NCBI GenBank assembly: GCA_958296225.1
Contig: OY282456.1
Location: 1,054,001-1,118,000 of the forward strand
Direction of reading: 5' to 3'
DNA: 64,000 nt
From: an uncultured Dehalococcoidia bacterium
GTDB lineage: Bacteria; Chloroflexota; Dehalococcoidia; Lucifugimonadales; UBA3495
Shown: one piece after another, positions 43,507 through 52,149 of the stretch
Numbering within the stretch: position 1 is the first letter of the stretch
How the letters are laid out: every line of letters starts with the position of its first letter
Translations under genes and position numbers: made by a program
Notes under the pieces: model-generated
What the model was told of the DNA's origin: nothing
Databases searched by the model: none
The model's input: only the letters and a program-made list of their open reading frames with translations

Positions 43507-44013
43507 TCAGACCCTGATGAGATTTGCTATCTCGCCGGGCAAACCGCGCCATGCCGGGACATCGTCGCCGTAGAACTTTTGCTCGCTCCTGGCCCGCGCG
43601 AAATAGGAAAATGTACCCGTGCCGTATAGGGCAAGGTCAATGTGGACGCCATCGTTGGCCCAAAGGAAGTTAATCTCGCCGTCATCGGCTAACCCCATGT
43701 TGGGGAGATGGATGGGGCCAGGCGGCAGACTCTGGATGAAGGAGCGGGCATCCGCAAAAGCTTGTTCACTCGGCCAATCGGCTGCGGGCCAGCGTTCCGA
43801 CTCAGGCGTGTTTTGAAGCGCGTCCAACTGTCGTCGTAACGACCATTGATGTGGCGCAGGCGTGGTTGTGTCAATCGCCAAGGGCAAATCCCGCTGCCCG
43901 TAAACAGGGGGGCGAGTGGACAGCGGACATTCGGGATCAAACGGGCGTACCCGTGTACCGATTCCAATATCCACTGCCGTCAGAGGGGCGTCCAGCAACG
44001 TAGAGGTCGTCAT
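43507..44013 (-). CDS. Conserved hypothetical protein next to TIGR04255-like gene
   Basis: 168 residues. The C-terminal part has the readable core LPNMGLADDGEINFLWANDG, HIDLALYGTGTFSYFARA and KFYGDDVPAW. No membrane segment. It overlaps the 3' end of the TIGR04255-like gene by 77 bp, on the same strand, and is the middle of a decaying three-gene unit. ATG 44013 has no strong ribosome site. Probably the only intact member of the set. Confidence 0.6.
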   Translation of the reverse strand: MTTSTLLDAPLTAVDIGIGTRVRPFDPECPLSTRPPVYGQRDLPLAIDTTTPAPHQWSLRRQLDALQNTPESERWPAADWPSEQAFADARSFIQSLPPGPIHLPNMGLADDGEINFLWANDGVHIDLALYGTGTFSYFARARSEQKFYGDDVPAWRGLPGEIANLIRV

Positions 44014-44845
44014 TTTGCAACCCGATTTTAATGCTCATTTCTGGCGTTAGCAGATCACATAGAATCATTTTGCTCCTGTCATGGAGCTGGTCCAGGATGG
44101 CATCAAACCCGGCGTTTTCGTCTAGTGGTTTAAGGAGGGCATCAGTTGATTGACGCGGCGCGTTCAATTGAAATACTGCGTTGTGGTCGATAGTGATGGT
44201 AGGGCATTGGTCAACGACTGTGCTGGCAACATTGAGATGATTCAGAACTCGACCGCAGCCATGAGCATCGTCGAACCAGCCGGTATGGCAATGCCACAGG
44301 GGGCCGGCGGTGAAGCAGCGTTCCGCAATGTATTTATTATCGTCTTGAAACAGCAGGCTGGCGTTAGCGGCGCCAAGATCGCCGCTGAATGCGTATCGGT
44401 TAATGAATTGCAAGTTGGCGGCCATAATTGGATTTGCATCCAGTGGCAGGTGCGACATCACGGTTAGCATATAGGTAATGCTATCCCTGCGCGCAATTTC
44501 CCAGGACTCGTAGTCCAAAATGCTAACTGACAACAGATTGTCCGCGAGCCGGAGTATTCGTGCGGGCTGACCGTTCCCTGTAATCCTAGAACGCTCAAAT
44601 CCGACAAATCCGACCAAGCGAGCCGGTGCGGTTGACGTGTGTATCGGAGTATCCGGGTTGGTGGTGTCAAACGTAATTTCGCCCCCACGCACTTCGGCGG
44701 CTCACGGCAGATCCAGCTTCAAATCCGCTTCGGCCATCCATCGTGCGCGTTCAACGTCGAACTGGTGGAACGCACGTTGAAAATGGACGGCGACCCGCGC
44801 TTCTTGGATTGAGTGATGATCAGAATATGGTAGATACTCGTTCAT
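43937..44845 (-). pseudogene. TIGR04255-like protein with an in-frame stop
   Basis: A start at ATG 44845 (GGGAGAAG upstream) gives 47 codons (MNEYLPYSDHHSIQEARVAV and onward), then TGA at 44704-44702. The same frame continues from codon 49 to 43937 with LVGFVGFERSRIT and WNRYTGTPV, which resembles the TIGR04255 family in layout. The stop is a single nonsense change with no frame shift. No selenocysteine hairpin is evident just downstream, so a nonsense mutation is most likely; a restart downstream (GTG 44692) is possible. Confidence 0.6.
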
Positions 44846-44984
44846 CGCCGCTTCTCCCATTGCATCGGGTTCCCTCTGATAGTATAAACTATCCTTGGCG
44901 TTTTTGCGGGGGGTTCAATGTCACATCCGACGCGCGTCCGCAGTTAGCGCGCTATGACTACCACCGACCTCTCGGCCGCCTCAT
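44846..44984. other. Short intergenic region
   Basis: Between the TIGR04255-like gene and the aminotransferase remnant. It probably holds the promoter of the minus-strand unit (TATAAACTATCC region near 44883); no gene was found. Confidence 0.4.
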
Positions 44985-45492
44985 CTCCATCCCAGAGGGC
45001 GCAATGACCTGGGCAGGGGCCGCCCTTTCGCCCCGCTTGCATCCAACGGCCCTGGCCGCTGCTGTCGCGTGCCTTCTGGGCCGGGAGTCAGCGGTTCCCT
45101 TACAGTACGGCGCGACGCAGGGCTACGGACGGCCCCCTGCTGGAAAGCCTGGCTGCATACCAGTCCACACGGTAGGCTTACGGCGGATGGACGGTTAATC
45201 CGGCATCGCTGTTTCGCACTGCCGGGGCCTCGCCCTCGGTGAATCCGGCCGCCACGCTGTGGGCCCGCGCCGGGGATACCACATCCAGGTGGAAGAGCCT
45301 ACTTGCTACTTCATCGGGTGCATCTTTCTGGACCACGGACTGAACGTTGTCGTCGTGCCTACCCGACGGGGATGGCCTGGATACTGACGTTCTGGTGCAG
45401 ATGCAGGCCGATGGCGTCCGGCCCCGGCTGCTGTATGTCATCCCCGCTTACCAGAACCCCACCGGAGCGGCGCGGCCCCTGGCCCGGCGACG
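44985..45492 (+). pseudogene. Decayed PLP-dependent aminotransferase (class I/II) N-terminal part
   Basis: Fragments in different frames line up as one protein: SAVPLQYGATQGYG, then PLLESLAAYQSTR, then a region near VNPAATLWARAGDT, then FLDHGLNVVVVPT, VLVQMQADGVRPRLLYVIP and AYQNPTG. These are in the order found in 2-aminoadipate transaminase-like enzymes, up to the NPTG substrate-pocket motif. The lysine-containing C-terminal half is missing. At least four frameshifts. The sequence then switches abruptly into a di-heme oxidoreductase fragment at ~45475-45492. Confidence 0.7.
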
Positions 45493-45922
45493 GCATCTCC
45501 GGGCAGGCTAATATGGTGACGCCCCCCAAGTTCGTCAGGACGCGGGGCTGTTCCTCCAGGCGGGCTGTGCGGCCTGCCATACGCCCGGCCATACCACCGG
45601 CGACAGTCCCATTGCGGCCCGGTCGGGACAGGCCATCTTGCCCTACACCGATTTGCTGCTGCATGATATGGGCGCGGGACTGGCCGATGGCCGGCCCGAC
45701 TTTCTGGCCGGCGGCCGGGAATGGCGCACGCCGCCGCTGTGGGGCATCGGGCCGGTGGACAACGTGAACGGCCACACCCGGTTTTTGCACGATGGACGCG
45801 CCCGCAGCATCGCCGAGGCCATCCTGTGGCATGATGGCGAAGGACTGGCGGCGCGCGAGGCGTTCCGCAATATGTCCCGTGCGGAACGAGCGGCGGCGCT
45901 GCGTTTTCTGGAGTCGCTGTGA
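45475..45922 (+). pseudogene. N-terminally truncated di-heme thiol oxidoreductase (DUF1111)
   Basis: Begins inside the family at the PGDGISGQANMV segment, then in another frame reads AGCAACHTPGHTTGD (CxxCH heme motif), LPYTDLLLHDMG, GREWRTPPLWGIG, GHTRFLHDGRARS and ALRFLESL. The N-terminal two thirds, including the first heme, are missing and one frameshift lies near 45535. In intact genomes this gene is followed by imelysin, as here (TGATG overlap). A 94-residue intact frame (45638-45922) remains. Confidence 0.75.
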
Positions 45923-46992
45923 TGCGGATTTGCGCTATTGTCATCCTCCCCTTGCTGCTGTGCCTGCTGGCCGGCGTCGCCTGTGCCGCCGAATCCCCGC
46001 CGTCTCGCCAGGATGTGCTGGTCAGCCTGACCGACCTGGTAATCGTGCCCCGGTTCCAGTCGGTGGCGGATGAGATGAACGGCCTTAAGGATGCCCTGCA
46101 TACCCTCTGCGCCGGCCCGTCGCCGGCGACGCTGGACGGCGCCGGCGCCCCCTGGATGCGCGCGCCGGCGATGTGGCTCGGGCCGGCAATGGAACGACGT
46201 TCGCGTTCACTGGTGGACTGGTCGCCCATTGACCCGGAGCGGATTGAGGCGATGCTGGCGGACCGGGACGCCGTTATGGCCGCGGACGTGCGCGAATTTC
46301 TGGCGTCCACCCAACGGGGGCTGGGCGCAATTGAGTACGTTATATTTGGCGATGACGGCGCGGTTCTGGCGGCGCTCGGACAACCCGACGGGATACGCTG
46401 CCAGTATCTGGCGGCGCTGGGCGATGTGGCGGCGGCGGAAACGGACGGCGTGCTGGCCGACTGGACGGGGGCCAATCCGGACGGCAAAGCCTACGCCGGC
46501 TATTTCAACGGCACGGCGGCCCATTCCCTGCTGGACAAAGCCGCCGTGGACGAGCTGGTTCGCACGTCGGTTTTCCTGACGCGCAGCATTACGGATCTGA
46601 GGTTGGGCCAGGCGTTGGGGGCCAATAACGGCCCGCCGGAACCGGCGGCCATCCCCGGCGGGGCCGGCCAGAATGCGGTTGCCGATCTGCGAAACCAGGC
46701 GCCGGGGATGCAGGACGTGTATCTGGGCAGCGGCCCCGGGTATGGGCTGAGCGCGCTGGTGCGGGGGGTGTCCCCGGACGCCGACGACCGGACGATTGCC
46801 GGTTTTAAAGCAGCACTGGCGGCGATTGACCAGCTGGAGGAGCCATTGCCGGCTACTATAGTGGACAATCCCGAACCGGCCCGGATGGCACACGAAAGGT
46901 TGCAGCATTTCCAGCGGGCGCTGAATACCGAGGTCGTCAGCCTGCTGGGCGTATCGGTCGGGTTCGCGGACACCGACGGGGATAGCGGCTAG
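45922..46992 (+). CDS. Imelysin-family lipoprotein/iron-regulated protein
   Basis: 356 residues from ATG 45922, overlapping the preceding TGA. The signal peptide contains a lipobox-like LLAGVAC at residues ~13-19. The imelysin domain has the early motif DLVIVPRFQSVADEM, then WFGP-like MWLGPAME, and GLGAIEYVIFGDDG. Imelysin proteins are linked to iron or heme uptake and to DUF1111 oxidoreductases. The partner upstream is truncated, so the pathway may be non-functional in this strain. Confidence 0.85.
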   Translation: MRICAIVILPLLLCLLAGVACAAESPPSRQDVLVSLTDLVIVPRFQSVADEMNGLKDALHTLCAGPSPATLDGAGAPWMRAPAMWLGPAMERRSRSLVDWSPIDPERIEAMLADRDAVMAADVREFLASTQRGLGAIEYVIFGDDGAVLAALGQPDGIRCQYLAALGDVAAAETDGVLADWTGANPDGKAYAGYFNGTAAHSLLDKAAVDELVRTSVFLTRSITDLRLGQALGANNGPPEPAAIPGGAGQNAVADLRNQAPGMQDVYLGSGPGYGLSALVRGVSPDADDRTIAGFKAALAAIDQLEEPLPATIVDNPEPARMAHERLQHFQRALNTEVVSLLGVSVGFADTDGDSG

Positions 46993-48330
46993 GGCGGCTG
47001 GCGGGTTTCTCGCTCGTTGGGAGCGTAGGGCAGCATCCATTGCTTGGGCGCAACGCCGGGCTTGATGGCGGCGAGGTTGGCGTCGGAGTCAATCAGCCGG
47101 GCGTTGGCGCGCCCGTTGAACGCGGCGAAGGCGTCGACAGTTACGGCCACGTCGGGATAGCCCTGACGGTGGAAGTCGGCGGCGATGATGTGGGCGGTAT
47201 GCAAAATCAGGTCAGGCCGTATCGCCATCCGCTCGGTTTGCAATGGGGTCAGTACTTGTCAGGAACGACCAGCCACGTTTGGCCGGAGTCAGTATAGCGC
47301 ACGTGATACTGCACGAAGCGGGTCTTTTCGGTGAGCATTACCCGCCAGGCGAAGCGGTAGCCCACCTCGTTCCAGCGGATGTTGCCGGGGTAAGCGTAAT
47401 GGCGCAGGGCATTGCCAGCTGTACCAGAGCGAACAGGGCCAGGGCGGCGGCGCGGGTGGGCCGGGGAGAACCGGCGGGTGGAGGCGGATAAGCATTTGTC
47501 CCGGCATTGGCACGGATGGCACCACGGCGCGGCGCGACAGCGAGCAGACGGCGGGGCCAGTCAGGGCAGAAAAAGATGAGTGCGCCGCCAATCATCAGCC
47601 ACGGGAAAATGCCCAGCCGGGGGAACAGGAGCCACGTCATCAAATGGAAGATGACCAGGATGACGTAAGCCCAAAGGCGCGAGCGGCGCCACAGCAGCCA
47701 GCCCACGATGGTCAGGTCGAAGAATGCGCCGCCCCAGCTCATGGCGTAAGCGACCCACGCCTCTTGCAGCAGTGTCCCAATCAGCGGGAGGTCGCCGTGC
47801 TGGTACAGCCAGATACGCAGGGGCAGGGCGTGGAGCAGCCAGTCGGGGTTCAGTTTGGCGATGCCGGCGAACACATAGACGACGCCCACCTGGGCGCGCA
47901 ATGTCCATATTGCCCAGTGCGGCACGGTCTGGCGATGCAGCGGCAGCAATGCCAGCAACAGGCTGACCAGGCTCATCCAGTAGTAATGATTGAGGTAGGT
48001 AGTCCGGTCGATTAACTCAACATAGGTGAAGCCGACAAAGAACAGGCCGGCGCAGAGCCGGCAGCGATAGCCGACGGCAATGCCTACGCTGAGCAGGCCC
48101 AGGGCCGCAAAATGCGCGTACATTCCCCAGCCGGGCCAGGGTTCCAGCCAGGCGAAACCCGGATAGCTGAAATGATAAACCGGCGCGATGTACAGCTCCT
48201 CGATCCAGCCGTGGGCAAAAAAGCGGAGGACGGCAGCCAGCCCCAGCAGTCCGAACAGGACGCGAAAGGCGGTGACGGACGCGCCGGCAACGGGGCGTGA
48301 GCCCAGTTTTGCCAACTTGTCAACGACCAT
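46989..48330 (-). pseudogene. HTTM/vitamin K-dependent gamma-carboxylase-like protein, two frameshifts
   Basis: 48330 to ~47410 encodes an intact multi-helix HTTM domain with HFSYPGFAWLEPWPGWGMY and YLNHYYW. The expected continuation RHYAYPGNIRWNEVGYRFAWRV is in a second frame (shift near 47410), and stops at TGA near 47262. A third frame then gives LTPLQTERMAIRPDLILHTAH to IIAADFHRQGYPDV and the natural C-terminus at 46989. Loss of one C near 47262 would explain the second break. A decayed insertion sequence sits 9 bp upstream of ATG 48330, cutting off its original promoter. Confidence 0.8.
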
Positions 48331-48339
48331 AGTTATGCC

Positions 48340-48951
48340 GGCAGCGTTCCGTTTCAGGTGGTTTGGTTATTCCTCTGAGGTGGTGGTGAGGTGGTGGGCT
48401 GGGTTCATTGGCAATGCTCCTTGCTGGTTCGGGCGGTTGGCGGGATATGGTGTGCGGGCCAGAGGTTACCGGTCATTGTCAGCCCCACGGCCGGGGGATT
48501 TACGCAAGGTTTTGCTCCGATGGTTCGTGAACTGCGCTTTAAGGCGCAGCCACGCAGCGCGGTGGCAGTCGCTGTTGGCCGGTTAGACCGTTCTCGCGTA
48601 AGCATTGGACGAGGGGTCTCCACGACGCCGGTATGCGATTTTGTGCTGACTGGCCGTTGATGACCGGTTGACCTCTGGCTGGACTGGGATTCACGTGACA
48701 GGTTGCAGTATAGTACCGATGTTCGCGGTTGTCAAAGGGGGGTTGTCAGTGGGCAGGGACGTTGCAAAGTTCGGGCGGCGGGTTTTGCGGGCGCCGGAGC
48801 GGGAGGGCTACCCCTCTCCCAACCCTCTCCCGCAAGGGGAGAGGGCAGCCAGCCCCGGGCAGAGGGCTACCCCTCTCCCAACCCTCTCCCACAGGGGGAG
48901 AGGGCTTTAATGACTTTGCAAAACCCCGACCGCCGGCAACGGAACGCTACC
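48340..48951. mobile_element. Degenerate relic of the 27.8-kb insertion-sequence family
   Basis: The left end (48340 onward, GGCAGCGTTCCGTTTCAGG and so on) matches the TIR of the element at 27803 with few changes over ~30 bp; the right end (to 48951, ending AACGGAACGCTACC) matches the other TIR over 14 bp. Flanks GTTATGCC (48332-48339) and ATTATGCC (48952-48959) agree at 7 of 8 bases, as an aged target duplication. The 612-bp interior keeps no transposase frame and contains the C-rich palindromes at 48805-48905. Confidence 0.72.
48805..48905. repeat. Two copies of a CCCTCTCCC/GGGAGAGGG palindromic repeat
   Basis: Two ~45-bp units about 57 bp apart, each reading CTACCCCTCTCCCAACCC then CTCTCCC, a short loop, and GGGGAGAGGG. 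Widely distributed C-rich hairpins of this kind occur between genes in many bacteria. They lie in the relic element. Confidence 0.85.
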
Positions 48952-49056
48952 ATTATGCCCATAGGTGAAACTCGCGGAGCGCATTTTACCCGGACTCCGC
49001 CGCTGGTCTATAATCATCATCAAGCAATGGAATATGATTATTTTGGCGGCGGAGTA

Positions 49057-49085
49057 TTGACATCGGGAAACCGGGCCGGTATCTT
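49057..49085 (+). promoter_or_regulatory. Strong sigma70 promoter before the second iron-sulfur reductase
   Basis: TTGACA (49057-49062), 17-bp spacer, TATCTT (49080-49085), 47 bp before ATG 49133. The leader ends AAGGAGGAGG. Confidence 0.7.
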
Positions 49086-49132
49086 GGCCTGAAATCGGGC
49101 GTATCTACGCAGTCCAACTGAAGGAGGAGGAT

Positions 49133-50407
49133 ATGCTAACCATAGGCCATGAGGTACGGCGACCCGGCAAGTATCTGGGCCACGAACCGATCACTATCCC
49201 GGTGCCCGAGGAGTTGGAAACGACCCCCGGTATCCCGATGAACCAGCGCGAGGTTGACTGGTACTCCCGCGAGTACCCCGTCGAGACCATGAACATCACC
49301 GAGCGCGCCTCCCGGGACTGGGCCAACACCCTGCGCGACCAGCACGCCGAGATGCGCGAGATTCGCAAGGAACACGACAAGCTGAACCGCAACCTGGTTA
49401 TGGCCGCCCGCCTGACCGGCGAACTGGAGCCTACCGACGAGCCCACCGGCGAGGACGTCTCCGAAGTCATCAAGCAGAAGGCCCGCGAGCTCGGTTTCAT
49501 CGAAGTCGGCATCACCGCCTTTGACATCCGCTACGTATATCAGAGCAAGAAGGACTGGGTGCGCTTCCCCCATGTCGTCTGCCTGGCTTACGAGCAGGAC
49601 TTTGAACCCACCCAGACCATCCCCAGCATTGACGCCGAGATTGTGCACTCCAGCACGTACCGGACGGAAGGCGCGGCCGGCCTGGAGCTGGGCAACTTCA
49701 TCCGCAGCCTCGGCTATCGCGCCCAGGTTCACAGTCCCAACGACAACACCGGCCCCTACATTCCCATGTTCGTGGCCGCCGGTCTCGGCTCCCTGGGCGC
49801 CTGCGGCTACCTGCTGACGCCCCACGTCGGCTCCCGCTGCCGCATCATGATGATTACCACCGACGCCAATGTCACCTATGACGAGCCGGTGGACTACGGC
49901 ATCCACGCCTTCTGCCAGGTGTGCCAGGTCTGCGTGAACCGCTGCCCCGGTCGCGCCCTGATGCGCGACAAGGTCTGGTGGCGCGGGATTGAGAAGAACA
50001 AGCTGTACTTCAAGCGCTGCCGCCCGGTCATGGCCCGCTACCTCGGCTGTGGCGTCTGCATGAAGGTCTGCCCCATCCAGAAGTACGGGATGAAGGCCAC
50101 GATGGAGCACTACGCCGCTACCGGCCAGGTTCTCGGCAAGGGCACCCATGACCTCGAAGGCTACAACATTGAAGGCAAGGGCTACTTTGGCCCCGGCGAA
50201 CTCCCCGTCTTCGAGCCCGGCTTCTTCGATATGCCGCACGGCGACACCGGCGAATGGGCCTTTGACCAGTTGAAGGACGCCGCCCGCGCCAATGGGAATG
50301 ACGTCACCGACGATATGCTGGCCGAGTTCCGCGCGCACGTGGTACGCGGTCTGAACCAGAGCACCGACAACGTCGATATGATGTACGAAGAGGAAGACTA
50401 CATCTAA
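49133..50407 (+). CDS. Reductive dehalogenase/QueG-like iron-sulfur protein (2)
   Basis: 424 residues, alignable end to end with the protein at 41782-43059 with almost no gaps. Same N-terminus (MLTIGHEV), same cobamide-reductase core (AGLGSLGACGYLLTP) and both 4Fe-4S motifs (FCQVCQVCVNRCP and YLGCGVCMKVCP). The segment encoding the clusters is nearly identical at DNA level to its paralog, more than the flanks. No export signal. Own promoter and terminator, so monocistronic. The pair may act together or on related substrates. Confidence 0.85.
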   Translation: MLTIGHEVRRPGKYLGHEPITIPVPEELETTPGIPMNQREVDWYSREYPVETMNITERASRDWANTLRDQHAEMREIRKEHDKLNRNLVMAARLTGELEPTDEPTGEDVSEVIKQKARELGFIEVGITAFDIRYVYQSKKDWVRFPHVVCLAYEQDFEPTQTIPSIDAEIVHSSTYRTEGAAGLELGNFIRSLGYRAQVHSPNDNTGPYIPMFVAAGLGSLGACGYLLTPHVGSRCRIMMITTDANVTYDEPVDYGIHAFCQVCQVCVNRCPGRALMRDKVWWRGIEKNKLYFKRCRPVMARYLGCGVCMKVCPIQKYGMKATMEHYAATGQVLGKGTHDLEGYNIEGKGYFGPGELPVFEPGFFDMPHGDTGEWAFDQLKDAARANGNDVTDDMLAEFRAHVVRGLNQSTDNVDMMYEEEDYI

Positions 50408-50454
50408 ACGGTGTAGGCAACCAAATCGGTCGGTTCCATCGCACGGCTAAATGG

Positions 50455-50484
50455 GGGGAGGGGCAACCCTCCCCTCTTTAGTTT
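50455..50484 (+). terminator. Rho-independent terminator of the iron-sulfur reductase gene (2)
   Basis: Perfect 8-bp stem (50455-50462 with 50467-50474), GCAA loop, then TCTTTAGTTT. The loop is the same GNRA tetraloop as in the terminator of the paralog at 43096. Confidence 0.85.
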
Positions 50485-50508
50485 GGCCGGGCCGCACAGG
50501 GTGAAAGA

Positions 50509-50546
50509 CGGCGGGGCGACAAATCTGCCGCCCCGCCGGTTTGAGT
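50509..50546 (-). terminator. Terminator of the pentapeptide-TIR gene
   Basis: Perfect 10-bp stem (50538-50529 with 50518-50509), 10-nt loop, followed on the minus strand by TCTTTC. It is 25 bp after the stop at 50563. Confidence 0.6.
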
Positions 50547-50562
50547 GTGGGTTTGGCGAGGA

Positions 50563-51846
50563 TTAGAGCTGCAGCCGCCGGGGGTCAACCGCGCGGCGCG
50601 GCGGCGCGCTGGCGCTGGCGGGCTGCTCAGCGCGCAGGTTGGTCGCCAGGTCGTCCAGGGTGGTTTGATAGTCTTCGGTTGCTTCGGCCTGGCCGGTCAG
50701 GTTGAAGATGCGGAAATCTTCGGCCAACAGGCGGGCGCTGCGAACGCGGCCGCCGGCCATTACCCCGTCGGCGTCGATGAGGAACATAGTCCAGCGGTCG
50801 GAAGTATTTTGCACTTCCTGAGCCGCGGTGATGTCGTTGCGGACGGTTTCGCTGTCCAGGCCGGCGGCGGAGCAAACTACCACCAGGCGGTCATAGTGGC
50901 GAACCCACCGCTCGATTTCTTCCTCGCCGGAGGTGGCCCGGCGGTCCACCAGAGGATTGCCTCGGAACCCCTCAGCGAATACCCAACTGCGGATTCCCTG
51001 GGCGCGGAGGTTGTTTTCCAGTTGACGGGCGAAGGCGATATCGGCGTTGGCGCAGGAGATATGCACTTCCAGGGTGGAAACGGGAGCGTCGGCCACGGAT
51101 TCCTGCAGGCCGACGACCGCGGCCGGCACGCCCGAGCCCAAAATGAAGGATTCCGGCAAGGCGCCGCGGGAACGCAGCAGAGTGTCAAGGCCGATGGTGC
51201 TGGGAGCGTCGTGGCGAACGTTGTCCAGCCCGATGGCCTCGTCCAGCGCGCAGTTCTGGAATACGGTGTAGCCGATGATGCAATTGCGGAAATCGGCTTC
51301 CCCGGTCAGCACGTCATTGAGCACGGCCTCGTAGAAGTCCGCTTCGTTGAGTACGGAGGCCGAGAGATTGCTGCGGGAGAGGTTGGCGCCGTTGAGACTA
51401 GCGCCGGTGAGGTTGGCGCCGGTGAAGTTGCTTCGGTCGAGGTTGGCCCGGTCGAGGTTGGCGTTGGTCAGGTCGGCGCCGGAGAGGTTGGCCTCGGAAA
51501 GGGTAGCCCGGTCGAAGTTGATGCCGGAGAGGTTGGCGTTACGCAGGTCGGCGCCGCGGAGGTTGGCGCCGGAGGCGATAGCCCGGCTGAGGTTGGCTTC
51601 GCGCAGGTCGGCGCGGTAGAAATGGGCATCGTTGAGGTAGCCGTTGGAAAGGTCGGCGCGCCGTATCATCGCGCCCATAAAGTCGCCGCCGCGCATATCG
51701 GCACCCCGCAGATTGACCAGCGGGATGCGAGCGTGGCTCATGTAGCAGGCGTTCAGGTCCATAATGCGATTCGGGTTCTCTTCACGCCAGGCGGTTACCG
51801 CATCTCGTCCCCGCTTGACGATTTGGACCAGTTCTATGTCGGCCAT
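50563..51846 (-). CDS. Pentapeptide-repeat protein with C-terminal TIR domain
   Basis: 427 residues. After a short N-terminal segment, ~160 residues (40-200) are A(D/N)Lxx pentapeptide repeats forming a quadrilateral beta-helix. The C-terminal domain (~250-380) is TIR-like: EVHISCANADIAFARQLENNLRAQGIRSWVF, an acidic SGEEEIERW helix that may hold the NADase Glu, and RLVVVCSAAGLDSETVRNDI. TIR domains cleave NAD+ in many antiphage systems; the pentapeptide part may be a recognition or scaffold module. It stands alone, without an obvious sensor partner. Start ATG 51846 behind GGAG. Confidence 0.86.
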   Translation of the reverse strand: MADIELVQIVKRGRDAVTAWREENPNRIMDLNACYMSHARIPLVNLRGADMRGGDFMGAMIRRADLSNGYLNDAHFYRADLREANLSRAIASGANLRGADLRNANLSGINFDRATLSEANLSGADLTNANLDRANLDRSNFTGANLTGASLNGANLSRSNLSASVLNEADFYEAVLNDVLTGEADFRNCIIGYTVFQNCALDEAIGLDNVRHDAPSTIGLDTLLRSRGALPESFILGSGVPAAVVGLQESVADAPVSTLEVHISCANADIAFARQLENNLRAQGIRSWVFAEGFRGNPLVDRRATSGEEEIERWVRHYDRLVVVCSAAGLDSETVRNDITAAQEVQNTSDRWTMFLIDADGVMAGGRVRSARLLAEDFRIFNLTGQAEATEDYQTTLDDLATNLRAEQPASASAPPRRAVDPRRLQL

Positions 51847-51903
51847 GGGTAAGTCTCCACAAGGGTTTTCGGGTTGATTTTAGCATAAAGGATTTATCCC
51901 GTC

Positions 51904-51923
51904 ATTCCGGCGGCCGCCGGAAT
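51904..51923. repeat. CCGGAAT-type palindromic repeat
   Basis: Perfect 20-bp palindrome with ATTCCGG arms, preceded by GTC. A related imperfect version is at 11641-11671 (GTCATTGCC with CGGGAATCC). These look like dispersed intergenic palindromes. Confidence 0.8.
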
Positions 51924-52071
51924 CCGGCATTCTGTTTATCAAAGGCGTTCTGGATTCCCGGCCCGTATCAAGTACGGGGTGGCGTTCTTTTGCCGGAATC
52001 CAAAGCTTTGCCGTCAGTGAAGTGCCGGCAATAATCGACTTTGCGCCAGCCCGCCGGAATACACTCCTATT

Positions 52072-52100
52072 TTGACAAGCGCCGCGCGATACTTTACCAT
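52072..52100 (+). promoter_or_regulatory. Sigma70 promoter for the DUF6159-like gene
   Basis: TTGACA (52072-52077), 17-bp spacer, TACCAT (52095-52100), 50 bp before ATG 52150. Confidence 0.6.
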
Positions 52101-52149
52101 CGCAACGGTAGAGAATGCCGGCCGGGACACGCCGGTGTGCGGGGTAAAT

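Larger units (their letters stand above)
51847..52149. other. Divergent intergenic region
   Basis: 303 bp. It contains a 20-bp perfect CCGG-rich palindrome (51904-51923), further CCGGAATCC-type repeats near 51955-52010, and the promoter at 52072-52100. No gene. Confidence 0.6.

Noticed and set aside
44702-44704. Selenocysteine codon in the TIGR04255-like gene
   Set aside because: No bacterial SECIS-like hairpin is evident right after the TGA, the residue is not next to a redox motif, and neighbours are also decayed.
44743-45198. 151-codon plus-strand ORF
   Set aside because: Its first part is antisense to the start of the TIGR04255-like gene and only its second part matches one frame of the aminotransferase remnant.
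50545-51852. 435-codon antisense frame with VG-x-V repeats opposite the pentapeptide gene
   Set aside because: Its periodicity is the reverse-strand image of A(D/N)LxN repeats, not an independent protein.
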